DNA of 33,030 nucleotides from assembly GCA_947630775.1 (NCBI GenBank), contig CANRIY010000003.1:1-33030 (forward strand). The letters are read 5' to 3'. Below the pieces are notes generated by a model. That model was not told the origin of the DNA, made no database searches, and was given only the letters and a program-made list of their open reading frames with translations. Within the stretch, counting starts at the first letter, position 1. Each line of letters begins with the position of its first letter. This stretch comes from an uncultured Clostridia bacterium (GTDB lineage: Bacteria > Bacillota > Clostridia > Christensenellales > Borkfalkiaceae). The translations under genes and the position numbers were made by a program. Positions 1 through 8,726 of this stretch are shown in pieces.

Positions 1-29
1 GCGACAGGAGGCGTGGCCTCGCCGACGGG

Positions 30-55
30 GTTGCGGCGGTCCCTGCCGCCGCAAC
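30..55. other. Perfect 10-bp hairpin followed by G-rich tail GGGTAGGGGGGTGGGC
   Basis: GTTGCGGCGG-tccctg-CCGCCGCAAC, then cgggtaggggggtgggc; same layout as the R4 repeats near 17380, in mnmG and at 32600. Confidence 0.6.
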
Positions 56-94
56 GGGTAGGGGGGTGGGCAACGATTCTGATCGCGTTATGGT

Positions 95-155
95 GCCCCG
101 CGCGCATTCTATTGCACTAAGCACGGCACGAGCGGGCACCGCCCGCGAAGTAGCG
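95..155 (+). repeat. Dispersed repeat R5, copy A
   Basis: ccccgcgcgcattctattg...CGGCACGAGCGGGCaccGCCCGCGAAGTAGCG; related to 10184-10242 and minus-strand 32939-32998. Confidence 0.6.
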
Positions 156-182
156 CCGTCGAACCATCACCTTATTTATAAT

Positions 183-346
183 GCGGTGACCCTTCGACTA
201 CGCTCAGGGTGACGTATTGGAAAGCGGTGATCCTTCGACTACGCTCAGGGTGACGTATTGGAAAGCGGTGACCCTTCGACTACGCTCAGGGTGACGTATT
301 GGAAAGCGGTGATCCTTCGACTACGCTCAGGGTGACGTATTGGAAA
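183..346. repeat. Four tandem copies of a 41-bp repeat
   Basis: gcggtga[c/t]ccttcgactacgctcagggtgacgtattggaaa starts at 183, 224, 265 and 306; exact 41-bp period, C/T alternates by copy. Confidence 0.95.
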
Positions 347-365
347 TGACGCCGCCCCGCCCTTT

Positions 366-437
366 GGCTCCCCCTAAAAGGGGAAGCAAGACACCCCCTC
401 ACCGCCTGCGGCGGAGCTCCCCCTCGAGGGGGAGCCG
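366..437. repeat. Intergenic palindromic repeat (R2 type)
   Basis: ttggctccccctaaaagggg... and ccgcctgcggcgg...ctccccctcgagggggag palindromes; same family at 17377, 19100-19226, 19777, 32831. Confidence 0.65.
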
Positions 438-450
438 AGAAACGGGGCGC

Positions 451-480
451 AAAAAAATCCCGACGCATGGAAGCGTCGGG
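451..480 (-). terminator. Rho-independent terminator of the 488-3832 gene
   Basis: Minus strand CCCGACGC-ttccat-GCGTCGGG followed by ATTTTTTT, 8 nt past the stop codon. Confidence 0.9.
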
Positions 481-487
481 AGAAGTT

Positions 488-3400
488 TTAGTGGAGGGAA
501 CCTGCGATCGTTTGAACAAGCAAGATGACTTCATTGACAGTCAACTCGCCGAGATCCGTTTTGCCATTAAGCTCTTGAATAGGATGCGCTTCGAGCAATG
601 CGGAAATGTCTTGCGAGGGGTTGCTTTCGATGAGCTCATGGATATACATCTCGTCGAGGGTAAGTTTGTTGATCTCAGCGGCAACTGCCGTCACATGCGT
701 GCCGAGCTCGGTGATCTTGGTCGCGGCGCCGTCCGTGCCCTCTCCGAGGAGAAGGTACCACACGCCCGCATGGTAGGCGGTCACCTCTTCGCCCGTGGCC
801 GTTTCCGTATAGCGGACCTTCACTTCCTCTTTCCCGTAGGTGGTTCCGTCTGCCGCGGCATAGCGTTGGGTGACGGGCACCTTTTCGATATAATAGTACT
901 TCGTTTCGCCGCCGTCCTCTTCGGTCTGGACGCGGTATTTTTCGGGAAGGTCGCCGCCGTCCACGCGCGTGTATTTGTCCTTTTTCTCGAGGTCGACGCG
1001 CACTTCGGCACCCGTTTCGTCCGTATAGGTGTAATAGAAACCGTTTCTGTCTTCCTGAATGTCGCCCAAATCGCCCAAGTAGGGATGGCTCTCATCGTCG
1101 AGATCGTCGTAATTGACTTCATAATAGGTGGGGGCATAGTTGAGGTAGATCTTGTTTTCGATGTACCGCTGCGCGACGACATCCTGCCCTTCGGGGATCT
1201 TGGTGAAACCCGTCTCCGCGTCGCCCGTGTACCAGCCTTCCGTGACTTCCGTTTCCTCATGGTAATAGTGCACCGTGAGGGCGCCGGAATTGACTTTCTC
1301 CGTCGGGCGCATGCTTTCGGAATAGTTCTTCGCATACGACCACATTTCGTCGCCGAACACGTCTTCGAGGGTGAGTTTGTCGATCGCGTCGCCCAGTTCG
1401 TTGATCTGCTTATAGCGGAGGGTGTTCAAAATCAGGTTGCCGCCTTCGAACGCTTCCACGCCGAGCACATCCTCGAGGGTGAGCGTATCGATGCCCGTGG
1501 AGATCTCGCCGAGGGTCATGTCGTGCATGGCTTTGAGGATCTGGGGCGTGTCGGGGCTGTCCAAATCGATGCTGATGACGTCGGCGAGGGTGAGGGAATC
1601 GATCTTCTCTTGATTGTTCAGATCGCAGATGCGCCAATCCGCCATTGCCTTCAGGATGCCCGAAGGCTCCTCGCCGAGTTCGATGATCGTCCCGATCCTG
1701 AGCCGTTCAATGCGGTTCTGGTTTTCGAGATCTTTGATCGACCAGCTCTGCATCGCCTGCAAAATGCCTGAGGATTCGGCCGTGATATCGAGGAACTGGT
1801 TGAGTTTGAGACTTTCGATCTTGTCTTGGTTTTGCAGATCCTTGATCGTCCAGTCCCTCATCGCCCACATGATGTTTGAGGTGTCTTCGGGCTGCTCTTC
1901 GGCGGTGCGGTCGAGGTCGAGCACGTCGCCGAGAACGAGACTTTCGATCTTCTCTTGGTCTTGCAGGTCGTCGATCGTCCAGTCCTGCATCGCCTTCATG
2001 ATCCCCGAAGAATTTTCATCGATCTCGAGCACCGAGCCGAGCCGCATCCCTTCGAGGATGCCCGAATCTTCCGCCGTAAGGTCGCCGACCGTCTTTTTGG
2101 GGTAGAGCTTGCCGTCGGGATCGTTGGGGTCGGGCAGCATGACGATGACGAGTTTTTCGGGGTCGGATTTATCCGCCTTGATAACATATCTGCCGCCGCC
2201 GGCGTATTGCTTGGCGGTGCTGTCCGTCCCGTCGGCGTTTTTGACAAATTCGGTGAGGTAATTTCCGTCTTCGTCCACGAGATAGCCGTCTTCGTCATGA
2301 AGGATGGGGTTGCCCTCGTCGTCAACATCGCGGTCGGTCTTTTTCATCTCGTTGCCATAGGCAATATAGCGGACTGCGGCGTCCGACTCTGCATTGATCC
2401 CCATGAGCGCTTCGACTTGCAGCGAGTCGATGACGGCGTTCGGTTCGTTGATGAAGTCGCCCGCCAGAAGGAAGGGCTTGCCGCCCTCGATTTCTTGGAT
2501 GCGCAGACGGCCGCCCGTTTCGACGATCTCGTAATCCACGCCCTCGGTGCCGTAGCAGATGGCGTAGATGGCGGCGACGTCCTCTTCGTTCTCCGCCTTG
2601 TGTTCGAGCGCTTTTTGGGTGTTGAGCCCGAGCATTTCGCCGAGAGGCAGGGCGTTGACGTAGCCGTTGGTGTCGTTGATGAGCGTGTTGAGGTTTGCGG
2701 GCGTCTTGTCGCTGATCATTTGAAGAATGCCTTCATCGTCGAACACATAGTCCACGCCCTCGGTGCCGTAGCAGAGAGCATAGAACATAACGTTGTTCTG
2801 GCTGATCTCTCCGCCGTCCACGACGCTGTTGTCGTCGACCTCTTCGGGGAGCCTGATGTCGAGCCCGAGCAGGGAGCCGAGTTCGATCTCGTAAATGAAG
2901 TCCATTGCGGTCCGCTCCGACCCGTCCTCATTGTGGGCGGGCTCTTCCGCGAGGGTGGGGATGATGTCGAGAATGTTCGTGGGTTTGCTGCCTTCGCGCA
3001 TTCCGACCGTCATCGTGTCGGGTTCCGCCCCTTCCCTCGTATCGGGAATGAGTTCGTAATCCACGCCGTATTTGCCGTAAGCGAGGGCGTAGAGGAAGGC
3101 ATTGTCGTTGATCTTTTGGAGAGAGACGTCTTGGTCGAGCTCGAGCACGGGGCCGAGTTCGATCTGCGGGAGGTAGTTGTCCCGCGCGTACTTGGCAAGC
3201 GAGCTGAATGTCTGCTGTTTGAGTTCGCCGATGTCGAGCGTGACGCCGATGCTCTCGAGATTCGCCAGAAGAAAATCGTTAATGTAGGTATCGACGAGGG
3301 GAGAGTATTTCGCAAAGGTCTCGAGCGTGAGATTCGCGGGATCGCCGAGCTGGTTGATGTCGTTGAGCACGTCGTCCGCGATATCGAAGACGTTTTTATT

Positions 3401-3832
3401 GAGATAGGCCTCGGAAATGAATTCTCCCGCGTCGAAGTTAAAGTATTCGAGCGTATCCTTCGAGGGCCCCACGAGGAGGATCCCCATTGCGCCGAGCACG
3501 CCGCCGAATGCGGCGAAGATCCCGACGATGAAGGAAAGACTCACCGCAAAGGTACGCCAGAAGAACCCGCGCGGACGGTATTGGTTGCGCAGGGGGATCT
3601 TCTCCTCTTTGATGAGCTGTTTCTCGTAGGCGATCTGCCGTTTGAGGAGCTCTTTCTTCTCCCGCCGCGAGAGCTTTTTCTTCGGCCTCTGCGGGGGCAT
3701 GGGCTGCCTCACCGGGGGCATCGGACGGCCCATGGGAGGCATGGGCTGGCCCACGGGGGGCGTCGGCTGACCCGCGGGGGGCATCGGCTGACCCTGTGCG
3801 GGGTTGTTTTCGATATTCTTTTGATCCGCCAT
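488..3832 (-). CDS. Large membrane-anchored repetitive protein of unknown function (1114 aa)
   Basis: Intact ORF with promoter and terminator; Pro/Met-rich N-terminus (QPMPP repeats), basic segment, one TM, then repeats YGTEGVDYE and ILKAMxDWTIxDLxNQxKIxSLxLxDVLxLD. Confidence 0.85.
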   Translation of the reverse strand: MADQKNIENNPAQGQPMPPAGQPTPPVGQPMPPMGRPMPPVRQPMPPQRPKKKLSRREKKELLKRQIAYEKQLIKEEKIPLRNQYRPRGFFWRTFAVSLSFIVGIFAAFGGVLGAMGILLVGPSKDTLEYFNFDAGEFISEAYLNKNVFDIADDVLNDINQLGDPANLTLETFAKYSPLVDTYINDFLLANLESIGVTLDIGELKQQTFSSLAKYARDNYLPQIELGPVLELDQDVSLQKINDNAFLYALAYGKYGVDYELIPDTREGAEPDTMTVGMREGSKPTNILDIIPTLAEEPAHNEDGSERTAMDFIYEIELGSLLGLDIRLPEEVDDNSVVDGGEISQNNVMFYALCYGTEGVDYVFDDEGILQMISDKTPANLNTLINDTNGYVNALPLGEMLGLNTQKALEHKAENEEDVAAIYAICYGTEGVDYEIVETGGRLRIQEIEGGKPFLLAGDFINEPNAVIDSLQVEALMGINAESDAAVRYIAYGNEMKKTDRDVDDEGNPILHDEDGYLVDEDGNYLTEFVKNADGTDSTAKQYAGGGRYVIKADKSDPEKLVIVMLPDPNDPDGKLYPKKTVGDLTAEDSGILEGMRLGSVLEIDENSSGIMKAMQDWTIDDLQDQEKIESLVLGDVLDLDRTAEEQPEDTSNIMWAMRDWTIKDLQNQDKIESLKLNQFLDITAESSGILQAMQSWSIKDLENQNRIERLRIGTIIELGEEPSGILKAMADWRICDLNNQEKIDSLTLADVISIDLDSPDTPQILKAMHDMTLGEISTGIDTLTLEDVLGVEAFEGGNLILNTLRYKQINELGDAIDKLTLEDVFGDEMWSYAKNYSESMRPTEKVNSGALTVHYYHEETEVTEGWYTGDAETGFTKIPEGQDVVAQRYIENKIYLNYAPTYYEVNYDDLDDESHPYLGDLGDIQEDRNGFYYTYTDETGAEVRVDLEKKDKYTRVDGGDLPEKYRVQTEEDGGETKYYYIEKVPVTQRYAAADGTTYGKEEVKVRYTETATGEEVTAYHAGVWYLLLGEGTDGAATKITELGTHVTAVAAEINKLTLDEMYIHELIESNPSQDISALLEAHPIQELNGKTDLGELTVNEVILLVQTIAGSLH

Positions 3833-3870
3833 GAACTGTAACCGCCTTTTTTCGTTATTTTACTTTGTTT

Positions 3871-3899
3871 ATTATACTATTCACGCGTGCAAAAAGCAA
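3871..3899 (-). promoter_or_regulatory. Sigma70-type promoter
   Basis: Minus strand TTGCTT-17 bp-TATAAT upstream of the 3832 start. Confidence 0.65.
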
Positions 3900-3944
3900 C
3901 TGTTTGCGCGCGGAAATTTCAGGAAGAAGAGGGGAAAAGCGATT

Positions 3945-5084
3945 TTATTCCCCGTTTCCGCCGTCTCCGATCCCGCGGAAGGAGTCGAGCCGCCTTCCGA
4001 TCGTCCCCGTGCGCTTTTCGGCGCTCTCCACGGTGTCCTGCGCCTCCTGCAGTTTGCGACGGGTCTTTTCAAGGAGTTCCGCAAACGCCGCAAAGTCGTG
4101 GCGGAAGCTCTCGAGCATCTCTCTGAGCTCGCCCGACCGCTTTTCGATCGCGGCCTGTCGGAATCCCGTCTGCAGGGTGGAAAGCAGCGCCCCGAGGTTG
4201 GTGGGACCGCAGGCGATGACCCGCTTCTGCCGTAAAAAGTCCCCGAGCCCGGGCATTTTCGTCACTTCCGCATACAGCCCTTCCGAGGGAAGATACATCA
4301 GCGCAAAATCGCAGGTGACGGGCGGGAGAATGTATTTTCTCGCAATGGAGTCCGCCTGTAACTTCACGGCGCGCTCCAGATTTTTACGGGAGAGAGCTTC
4401 GGCTTCCCTGTCCCCGCGCTCCGAGGCGTCCACGAGGCGTTCGAACTCCTCGACGGGGAACTTGCTGTCGATGGGAAGGGAGACCGTCCGCCCGTCCTTC
4501 GCGGGAAGGAGTACCGCAAAATCCACGAGAGAATTGTCGAGCGGGTTGAGTTTGACGTTGCGCGCGTACTGTTCGGGGGAGAGCATCTGTTCGAGAAGGG
4601 CGTCGAGCTGGGCTTCCCCCCATGTGCCGCGGAGCTTGACGTTGGAAAAGACGCGCTTGATGTCGGCGACGTTGTGCGAGAGGCTCTTCATCTCGCCCAC
4701 GCTCTCGTACATCTTTTCGAGGCGCTCGCCGATGCGGTTGAAGCTGTCCGAGAGCTTGCCGTCGATCGAGGAAGCGAGCCTGTCGTCCACCGTGCGGCGG
4801 ATGCGCTCGAGGTTCTGCGCGTTCGCGTTTACAATGTATTTGAGGTCGTCCGTGAGACGGTTCTGCATGTTCATGAGCCGCGCCTCGGTGACGCGGTTGA
4901 GGTTGTCCGCCGCGCGGGCGGTGTAATCCGCGAGGGCATGGATCTTGTCGAGTTCGTCGGCGATCCGCTCCGCTTCCCGCATGGGGGCGGGCTCTTCATG
5001 CCGTTTGCGGAAGATGAGGAAGAGGACGGCGATAAGATCCAGCGCGCACAAAACAGCGATCACGATGAGTAGGGTTGTGGACAT
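3945..5084 (-). CDS. rmuC: DNA recombination protein RmuC
   Basis: N-terminal TM, coiled coil, then RmuC signature GTWGEAQLDALLEQML...VDFAVLLP...LPIDSKFP...YLPSEGLYAEV...TNLGALLSTL. Confidence 0.93.
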   Translation of the reverse strand: MSTTLLIVIAVLCALDLIAVLFLIFRKRHEEPAPMREAERIADELDKIHALADYTARAADNLNRVTEARLMNMQNRLTDDLKYIVNANAQNLERIRRTVDDRLASSIDGKLSDSFNRIGERLEKMYESVGEMKSLSHNVADIKRVFSNVKLRGTWGEAQLDALLEQMLSPEQYARNVKLNPLDNSLVDFAVLLPAKDGRTVSLPIDSKFPVEEFERLVDASERGDREAEALSRKNLERAVKLQADSIARKYILPPVTCDFALMYLPSEGLYAEVTKMPGLGDFLRQKRVIACGPTNLGALLSTLQTGFRQAAIEKRSGELREMLESFRHDFAAFAELLEKTRRKLQEAQDTVESAEKRTGTIGRRLDSFRGIGDGGNGE

Positions 5085-5148
5085 GGGTGCCTCCGATTTT
5101 GTCTCACGGGGGCATGGTACCCCCGCAGTAGGTAATTTTTACAGCGGT

Positions 5149-6498
5149 TTATTCGCCCGAAAAGCGGCGGATGCGCTTTAAGAGATAGGCGCGGTCGTTC
5201 CGCTTGCCGTCGAGCGCACACTCGAAGAGGAGCGTTTTCAAAACTTCCGCCGTCTCCTTTGCGGGCACGCCCGCCTCGCGCACGTCCGAGCCGTTGACTT
5301 TGAGCTCTTTGAGCGTCAAAGGCGCGCCCTCCGCCCGCATTTCGGAGAGGATCTTTTTCCATTTTACAACGCAGGGAGCGGGGGAGAGGTCGTCCATGCA
5401 CGCCGAATAATCCGCCTGTTTGACGGCGAAGAGTTCTTCAAGAAGGGGGAAATTTGCAACGATCTCCCGCCGCACTTTCGTTTCCTTCATGCGGAGATCG
5501 AAGTCGCGCATGTGCAGCCGCACGAGCGCACAGACCCGCTCTTTCGTTTGCGCCGGGGCCTTGAGGCGGGTGAGGGTCTCCCGCGCGATGCGTTCCCCCT
5601 CGGTCTCGTGGCCGTGATAGTTCCCGTAATTTTGCATGCAGTAGGGCTTTCCCACATCGTGCAGGAGAGCGGCGAGACGGACGCTATGCTCGGCATATCC
5701 CGCCGCGCGGAGGGAGTGTTCGAGCACATCATATTTGTGAAATTCCGCCCGCTGCATCATGCCTTCGCCCAATGTGAGCTCGGGCAGGATCTCGCGGAGC
5801 ACGCCCGTCTCTTTGAGGATGCAGAGCCCGCGGTAGGGCGCCGCTCGGTCACCCAGCTTCTCGTCCGCATGGAGAAGGAGCATGAGCTCGGCATAGACGC
5901 GCTCGGGGACGATGTCGCGGATGAGAGAGGCGTTCTCCCTTGCGCCTTCGAGGCAGGCCTCATCGGGAAGAAAACCCGTCTGGGCGGCTTGGCGGGCGAG
6001 CCGCATGAGCCTGAGCCCGTCCTCGCCGAATACTTTGCGGGAGGGGGCGACGGTGCGCAGCTTCTTTTCGTTGATATCGCCGATCCCGCCGAGGGGATCG
6101 AGGAAGCTGTCCGCCTTGATGTCGTAATAGACCGCGTTACAGCAGAAATCCCGCCGCTTGGCGTCGAGCACGATGTCGTCCGTAAAGACGACGGAAGAGG
6201 GGGCATGAACCCCCTTTTCGTAAGCGTCGTAGCGGAAACGGGTGAATTCGCAGGCGACGCCCTCTTCATCCTCGAGCTTGACCGTCCCCGTGCGCGGATA
6301 GAGGGCGCGGACGGTGAACCCGCATGTTGTTGCGGCAGAGATGAGCTCTTCGTCGCTCCCCGCGGCACAGATATCCCAGTCCGCCTCTCTTCGGGGAAAC
6401 CCAGCAAGGCGGTCGCGCACGCTTCCCCCGACGACATACAGGGGGAAGGGACAGGCGTCTGCCAGTTTCAGAAAACTTTTCGGTAAAATCTCTCTCAT
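5149..6498 (-). CDS. cca: CCA-adding tRNA nucleotidyltransferase with HD domain
   Basis: LYVVGGSVRDRLAG...EADWDICAAGS, RRDFCCNAVYYD, HD motif LAALLHDVGKP. Confidence 0.93.
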   Translation of the reverse strand: MREILPKSFLKLADACPFPLYVVGGSVRDRLAGFPRREADWDICAAGSDEELISAATTCGFTVRALYPRTGTVKLEDEEGVACEFTRFRYDAYEKGVHAPSSVVFTDDIVLDAKRRDFCCNAVYYDIKADSFLDPLGGIGDINEKKLRTVAPSRKVFGEDGLRLMRLARQAAQTGFLPDEACLEGARENASLIRDIVPERVYAELMLLLHADEKLGDRAAPYRGLCILKETGVLREILPELTLGEGMMQRAEFHKYDVLEHSLRAAGYAEHSVRLAALLHDVGKPYCMQNYGNYHGHETEGERIARETLTRLKAPAQTKERVCALVRLHMRDFDLRMKETKVRREIVANFPLLEELFAVKQADYSACMDDLSPAPCVVKWKKILSEMRAEGAPLTLKELKVNGSDVREAGVPAKETAEVLKTLLFECALDGKRNDRAYLLKRIRRFSGE

Positions 6499-6534
6499 GG
6501 CTTTGATATCTTCGATGATAAAAAGGGTAGTTCT

Positions 6535-6563
6535 ATTGTACCACCCGCCGTAAAAATTGTCAA
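6535..6563 (-). promoter_or_regulatory. Sigma70 promoter for cca
   Basis: Minus strand TTGACA-17 bp-TACAAT. Confidence 0.75.
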
Positions 6564-6587
6564 CCGTGGGAAATTTGCTTCACCGTA

Positions 6588-6616
6588 TTGATTTTTTCGA
6601 CAAAATGTTGTAAAAT
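6588..6616 (+). promoter_or_regulatory. Sigma70-type promoter for the lipid kinase gene
   Basis: TTGATT-17 bp-TAAAAT, about 16 nt from the ATG. Confidence 0.5.
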
Positions 6617-6631
6617 GGACGCACAAAGACC

Positions 6632-7495
6632 ATGTATCATCTCATTGTAAATCCCGCATCCGCACAGGGCGAAAAGACGCTCGCGGAAGCGGAGCAAAAA
6701 TTCAAGGCGCGCGGCGCCGAATACGACATCTTCCTCTCCTCCGCCCCCGGGGACATCGCGCGGGAGGCGGGACGGCTCTCCGCCATGGGGGAGGAATATC
6801 TTGTCGCGGTCGGCGGGGACGGGACGCTCAACGAGGTGCTCTGCGGGATCGGCGACCCCGCGAAGGTGATCTTAGGGCTTATTCCGTCGGGAACGGGCAA
6901 CGATTTCGCTTCCCATGCGAAGATCCCCCGCGGCGGGGCGGCGGTCGACCTCATTTTGGACGGAACGCCGAAGTACACCGACTATCTCGACTGCGGAAAG
7001 GGGCGGCGGAGCCTCAACATCGCGGGGCTCGGCATCGATGTGGATATTTTGGAACGCATCGAAAGGAGAAAGGCGGAGGGAAAGCGCTGTTCTTACTTCA
7101 AGAGCCTCGTCATTTCTCTCTTGAAATACAAGCCCGTTGCAATGAAGGTCATATCGGACGGGGAAGAGCGGGAGTACAAAGTGCTCATCGCGGCGGCGTG
7201 CAACGGGTCGCAGTTCGGCGGGGGGATCCCCATCTGCCCGCCCGCCGTCATCGACGACGGAAAGATCGATCTCATCGCGGTGGACTGTCCCAAGCGGATC
7301 GTTCTGCCCTACTATCTCATCAAACTCATGCGCGGGAAACTGCACACAAAGCGCATATATCACAGAGTGCTCTGCGAGGAGGCGGTGATCCTCCCGCAGG
7401 GGACCAAGAGCGTCCAGCTCGACGGCGAGCTTCTCCCCGCAGAGGAGCTCCGCGTCAGGGTGGTGAGCGGAAAATTGCGCATGTTCCGAGGCTGA
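6632..7495 (+). CDS. Diacylglycerol/YegS-family lipid kinase
   Basis: VAVGGDGTLNEVLCG, GLIPSGTGNDFA, ACNGSQFGGGIPICPPAVIDDGKIDL motifs. Confidence 0.93.
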   Translation: MYHLIVNPASAQGEKTLAEAEQKFKARGAEYDIFLSSAPGDIAREAGRLSAMGEEYLVAVGGDGTLNEVLCGIGDPAKVILGLIPSGTGNDFASHAKIPRGGAAVDLILDGTPKYTDYLDCGKGRRSLNIAGLGIDVDILERIERRKAEGKRCSYFKSLVISLLKYKPVAMKVISDGEEREYKVLIAAACNGSQFGGGIPICPPAVIDDGKIDLIAVDCPKRIVLPYYLIKLMRGKLHTKRIYHRVLCEEAVILPQGTKSVQLDGELLPAEELRVRVVSGKLRMFRG

Positions 7496-7496
7496 A

Positions 7497-8546
7497 ATGG
7501 CGAATCTGTATAAAGACATTCTCGAAATCATTCCCACGGCGGCGATCGTCGTGGATGAAAACTTGCGCGTCAGGTATTGCAACCGCGCCTTCCGCGCCTA
7601 TTTCGGGGCGGAAAGGGAGCGCGGCACCCTTGCGGACGCCATCTCCTGCCGTGAAGAGGAACATTGCGGGGAGGGGGTCAAGTGCGCCTATTGCGCCCTG
7701 CGCGCCCTCTTTCTCGATGCGGTCAAGGGGCGGGGATCCGCCTTCCGCAAACTCATCTTCCGCCGCGGCAGGGAGGCGCTCTCCCTCCGCATCAAGGTAC
7801 AGCCCATGGGCGAGTACTTTCTGGGACTTGCGGACAACGCTTACGAGACGGAGATCGCCCGCGAAATGTCCTCCGCGCAGGATATCCAGCAGCGGCTCCT
7901 GCCCGCCGCGCGGAGCGGCGCGCCCTATTCCTTTATGTATATCCCCTGCCGCGAGATCGGGGGGGACCTTCCCGACGTCTATGAGGCGGGCGGGGAGACC
8001 ATGGGGGTGCTTGCGGACGTTTCGGGCAAGGGCATCTCCGCGGGCATGCTCTCCGCCTTTGTGCGGGCGGGCTGGGACAGGAGCGAAATTTCTCCCGCGC
8101 GCGCCCTCTATGGCCTGAACGCGAAATTTCAGGAGCTCAATCTTGACGAGCGTTCCTATGTCACCGCCGTCGCCGTCCGCATCGAGCGGGAAGCGGGGCG
8201 GATCCGCTACTGCGCCGCGGGGCACAACGCGCCCATGCTCTTGAAGAGCGGCGCTTCCATCGACGAGATCGTGATGAATTCCCCGCCCGTCTCGACATGG
8301 ATCCCCGGGTTCCGCTACGAGGACGCCTCGATCCCCTACGGAAGGGGGAGCATTTTGGTGCTCCTGACGGACGGCGTCATCGAGAGCAGGAATTCCCGCG
8401 GGGAGCAGTTTTCCCTCGAACGGGTGGAGGAGATCCTGCAAAAATCGGACTGCGCGGAGCGGTTCATCGAGCGTCTCAAGGCCTCCCTGAAAGAGTTCTG
8501 CGGCAGTTTCGACGACGATATCACGGCGATCGCATTCGATCTTTGA
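7497..8546 (+). CDS. PAS domain plus SpoIIE/RsbU-type PP2C phosphatase
   Basis: PAS-like N-terminus, Cys cluster CREEEHCGEGVKCAYC, DIQQRLLPA linker, REIGGDLPDV and LADVSGKGISAGMLSA motifs; starts 1 nt after the kinase stop. Confidence 0.88.
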   Translation: MANLYKDILEIIPTAAIVVDENLRVRYCNRAFRAYFGAERERGTLADAISCREEEHCGEGVKCAYCALRALFLDAVKGRGSAFRKLIFRRGREALSLRIKVQPMGEYFLGLADNAYETEIAREMSSAQDIQQRLLPAARSGAPYSFMYIPCREIGGDLPDVYEAGGETMGVLADVSGKGISAGMLSAFVRAGWDRSEISPARALYGLNAKFQELNLDERSYVTAVAVRIEREAGRIRYCAAGHNAPMLLKSGASIDEIVMNSPPVSTWIPGFRYEDASIPYGRGSILVLLTDGVIESRNSRGEQFSLERVEEILQKSDCAERFIERLKASLKEFCGSFDDDITAIAFDL

Positions 8547-8574
8547 GGACTCTGCGCGAAAGGCGGAGTCCTTT
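8546..8574 (+). terminator. Hairpin at the end of the phosphatase gene, possible terminator
   Basis: AGGACTC...GAGTCCT then TT; only a short U tract. Confidence 0.5.
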
Positions 8575-8646
8575 GTGACTTCTTTGCAAAAGAGCCCGAA
8601 AAAATGACAGAATAAACCGTTTCGGGAATTATTTTTTCAAAACACA

Positions 8647-8675
8647 TTGACAGTCCGCATAACTGGGGATATAAT
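8647..8675 (+). promoter_or_regulatory. Sigma70 promoter for the GH16 gene
   Basis: TTGACA-17 bp-TATAAT. Confidence 0.85.
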
Positions 8676-8726
8676 CGAAGCACAGTATAAGTGGAGGCAT
8701 GTCCTTTTTCGGAAAAGGGGTGGAAC

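Noticed and set aside
183-346. CRISPR array from the 41-bp repeats
   Set aside because: Whole 41-bp unit is repeated, no variable spacers, no cas genes.
286-534. Small ORFs in the repeat region (82 and 62 aa)
   Set aside because: Translations of intergenic repeats (e.g. YVTLSVVEGS) with no supporting signals.
467-3841. 434-aa and 628-aa plus-strand ORFs over the large minus-strand gene
   Set aside because: The minus-strand gene has matching promoter, start, TM, repeats and terminator; the plus ORFs are shadows.
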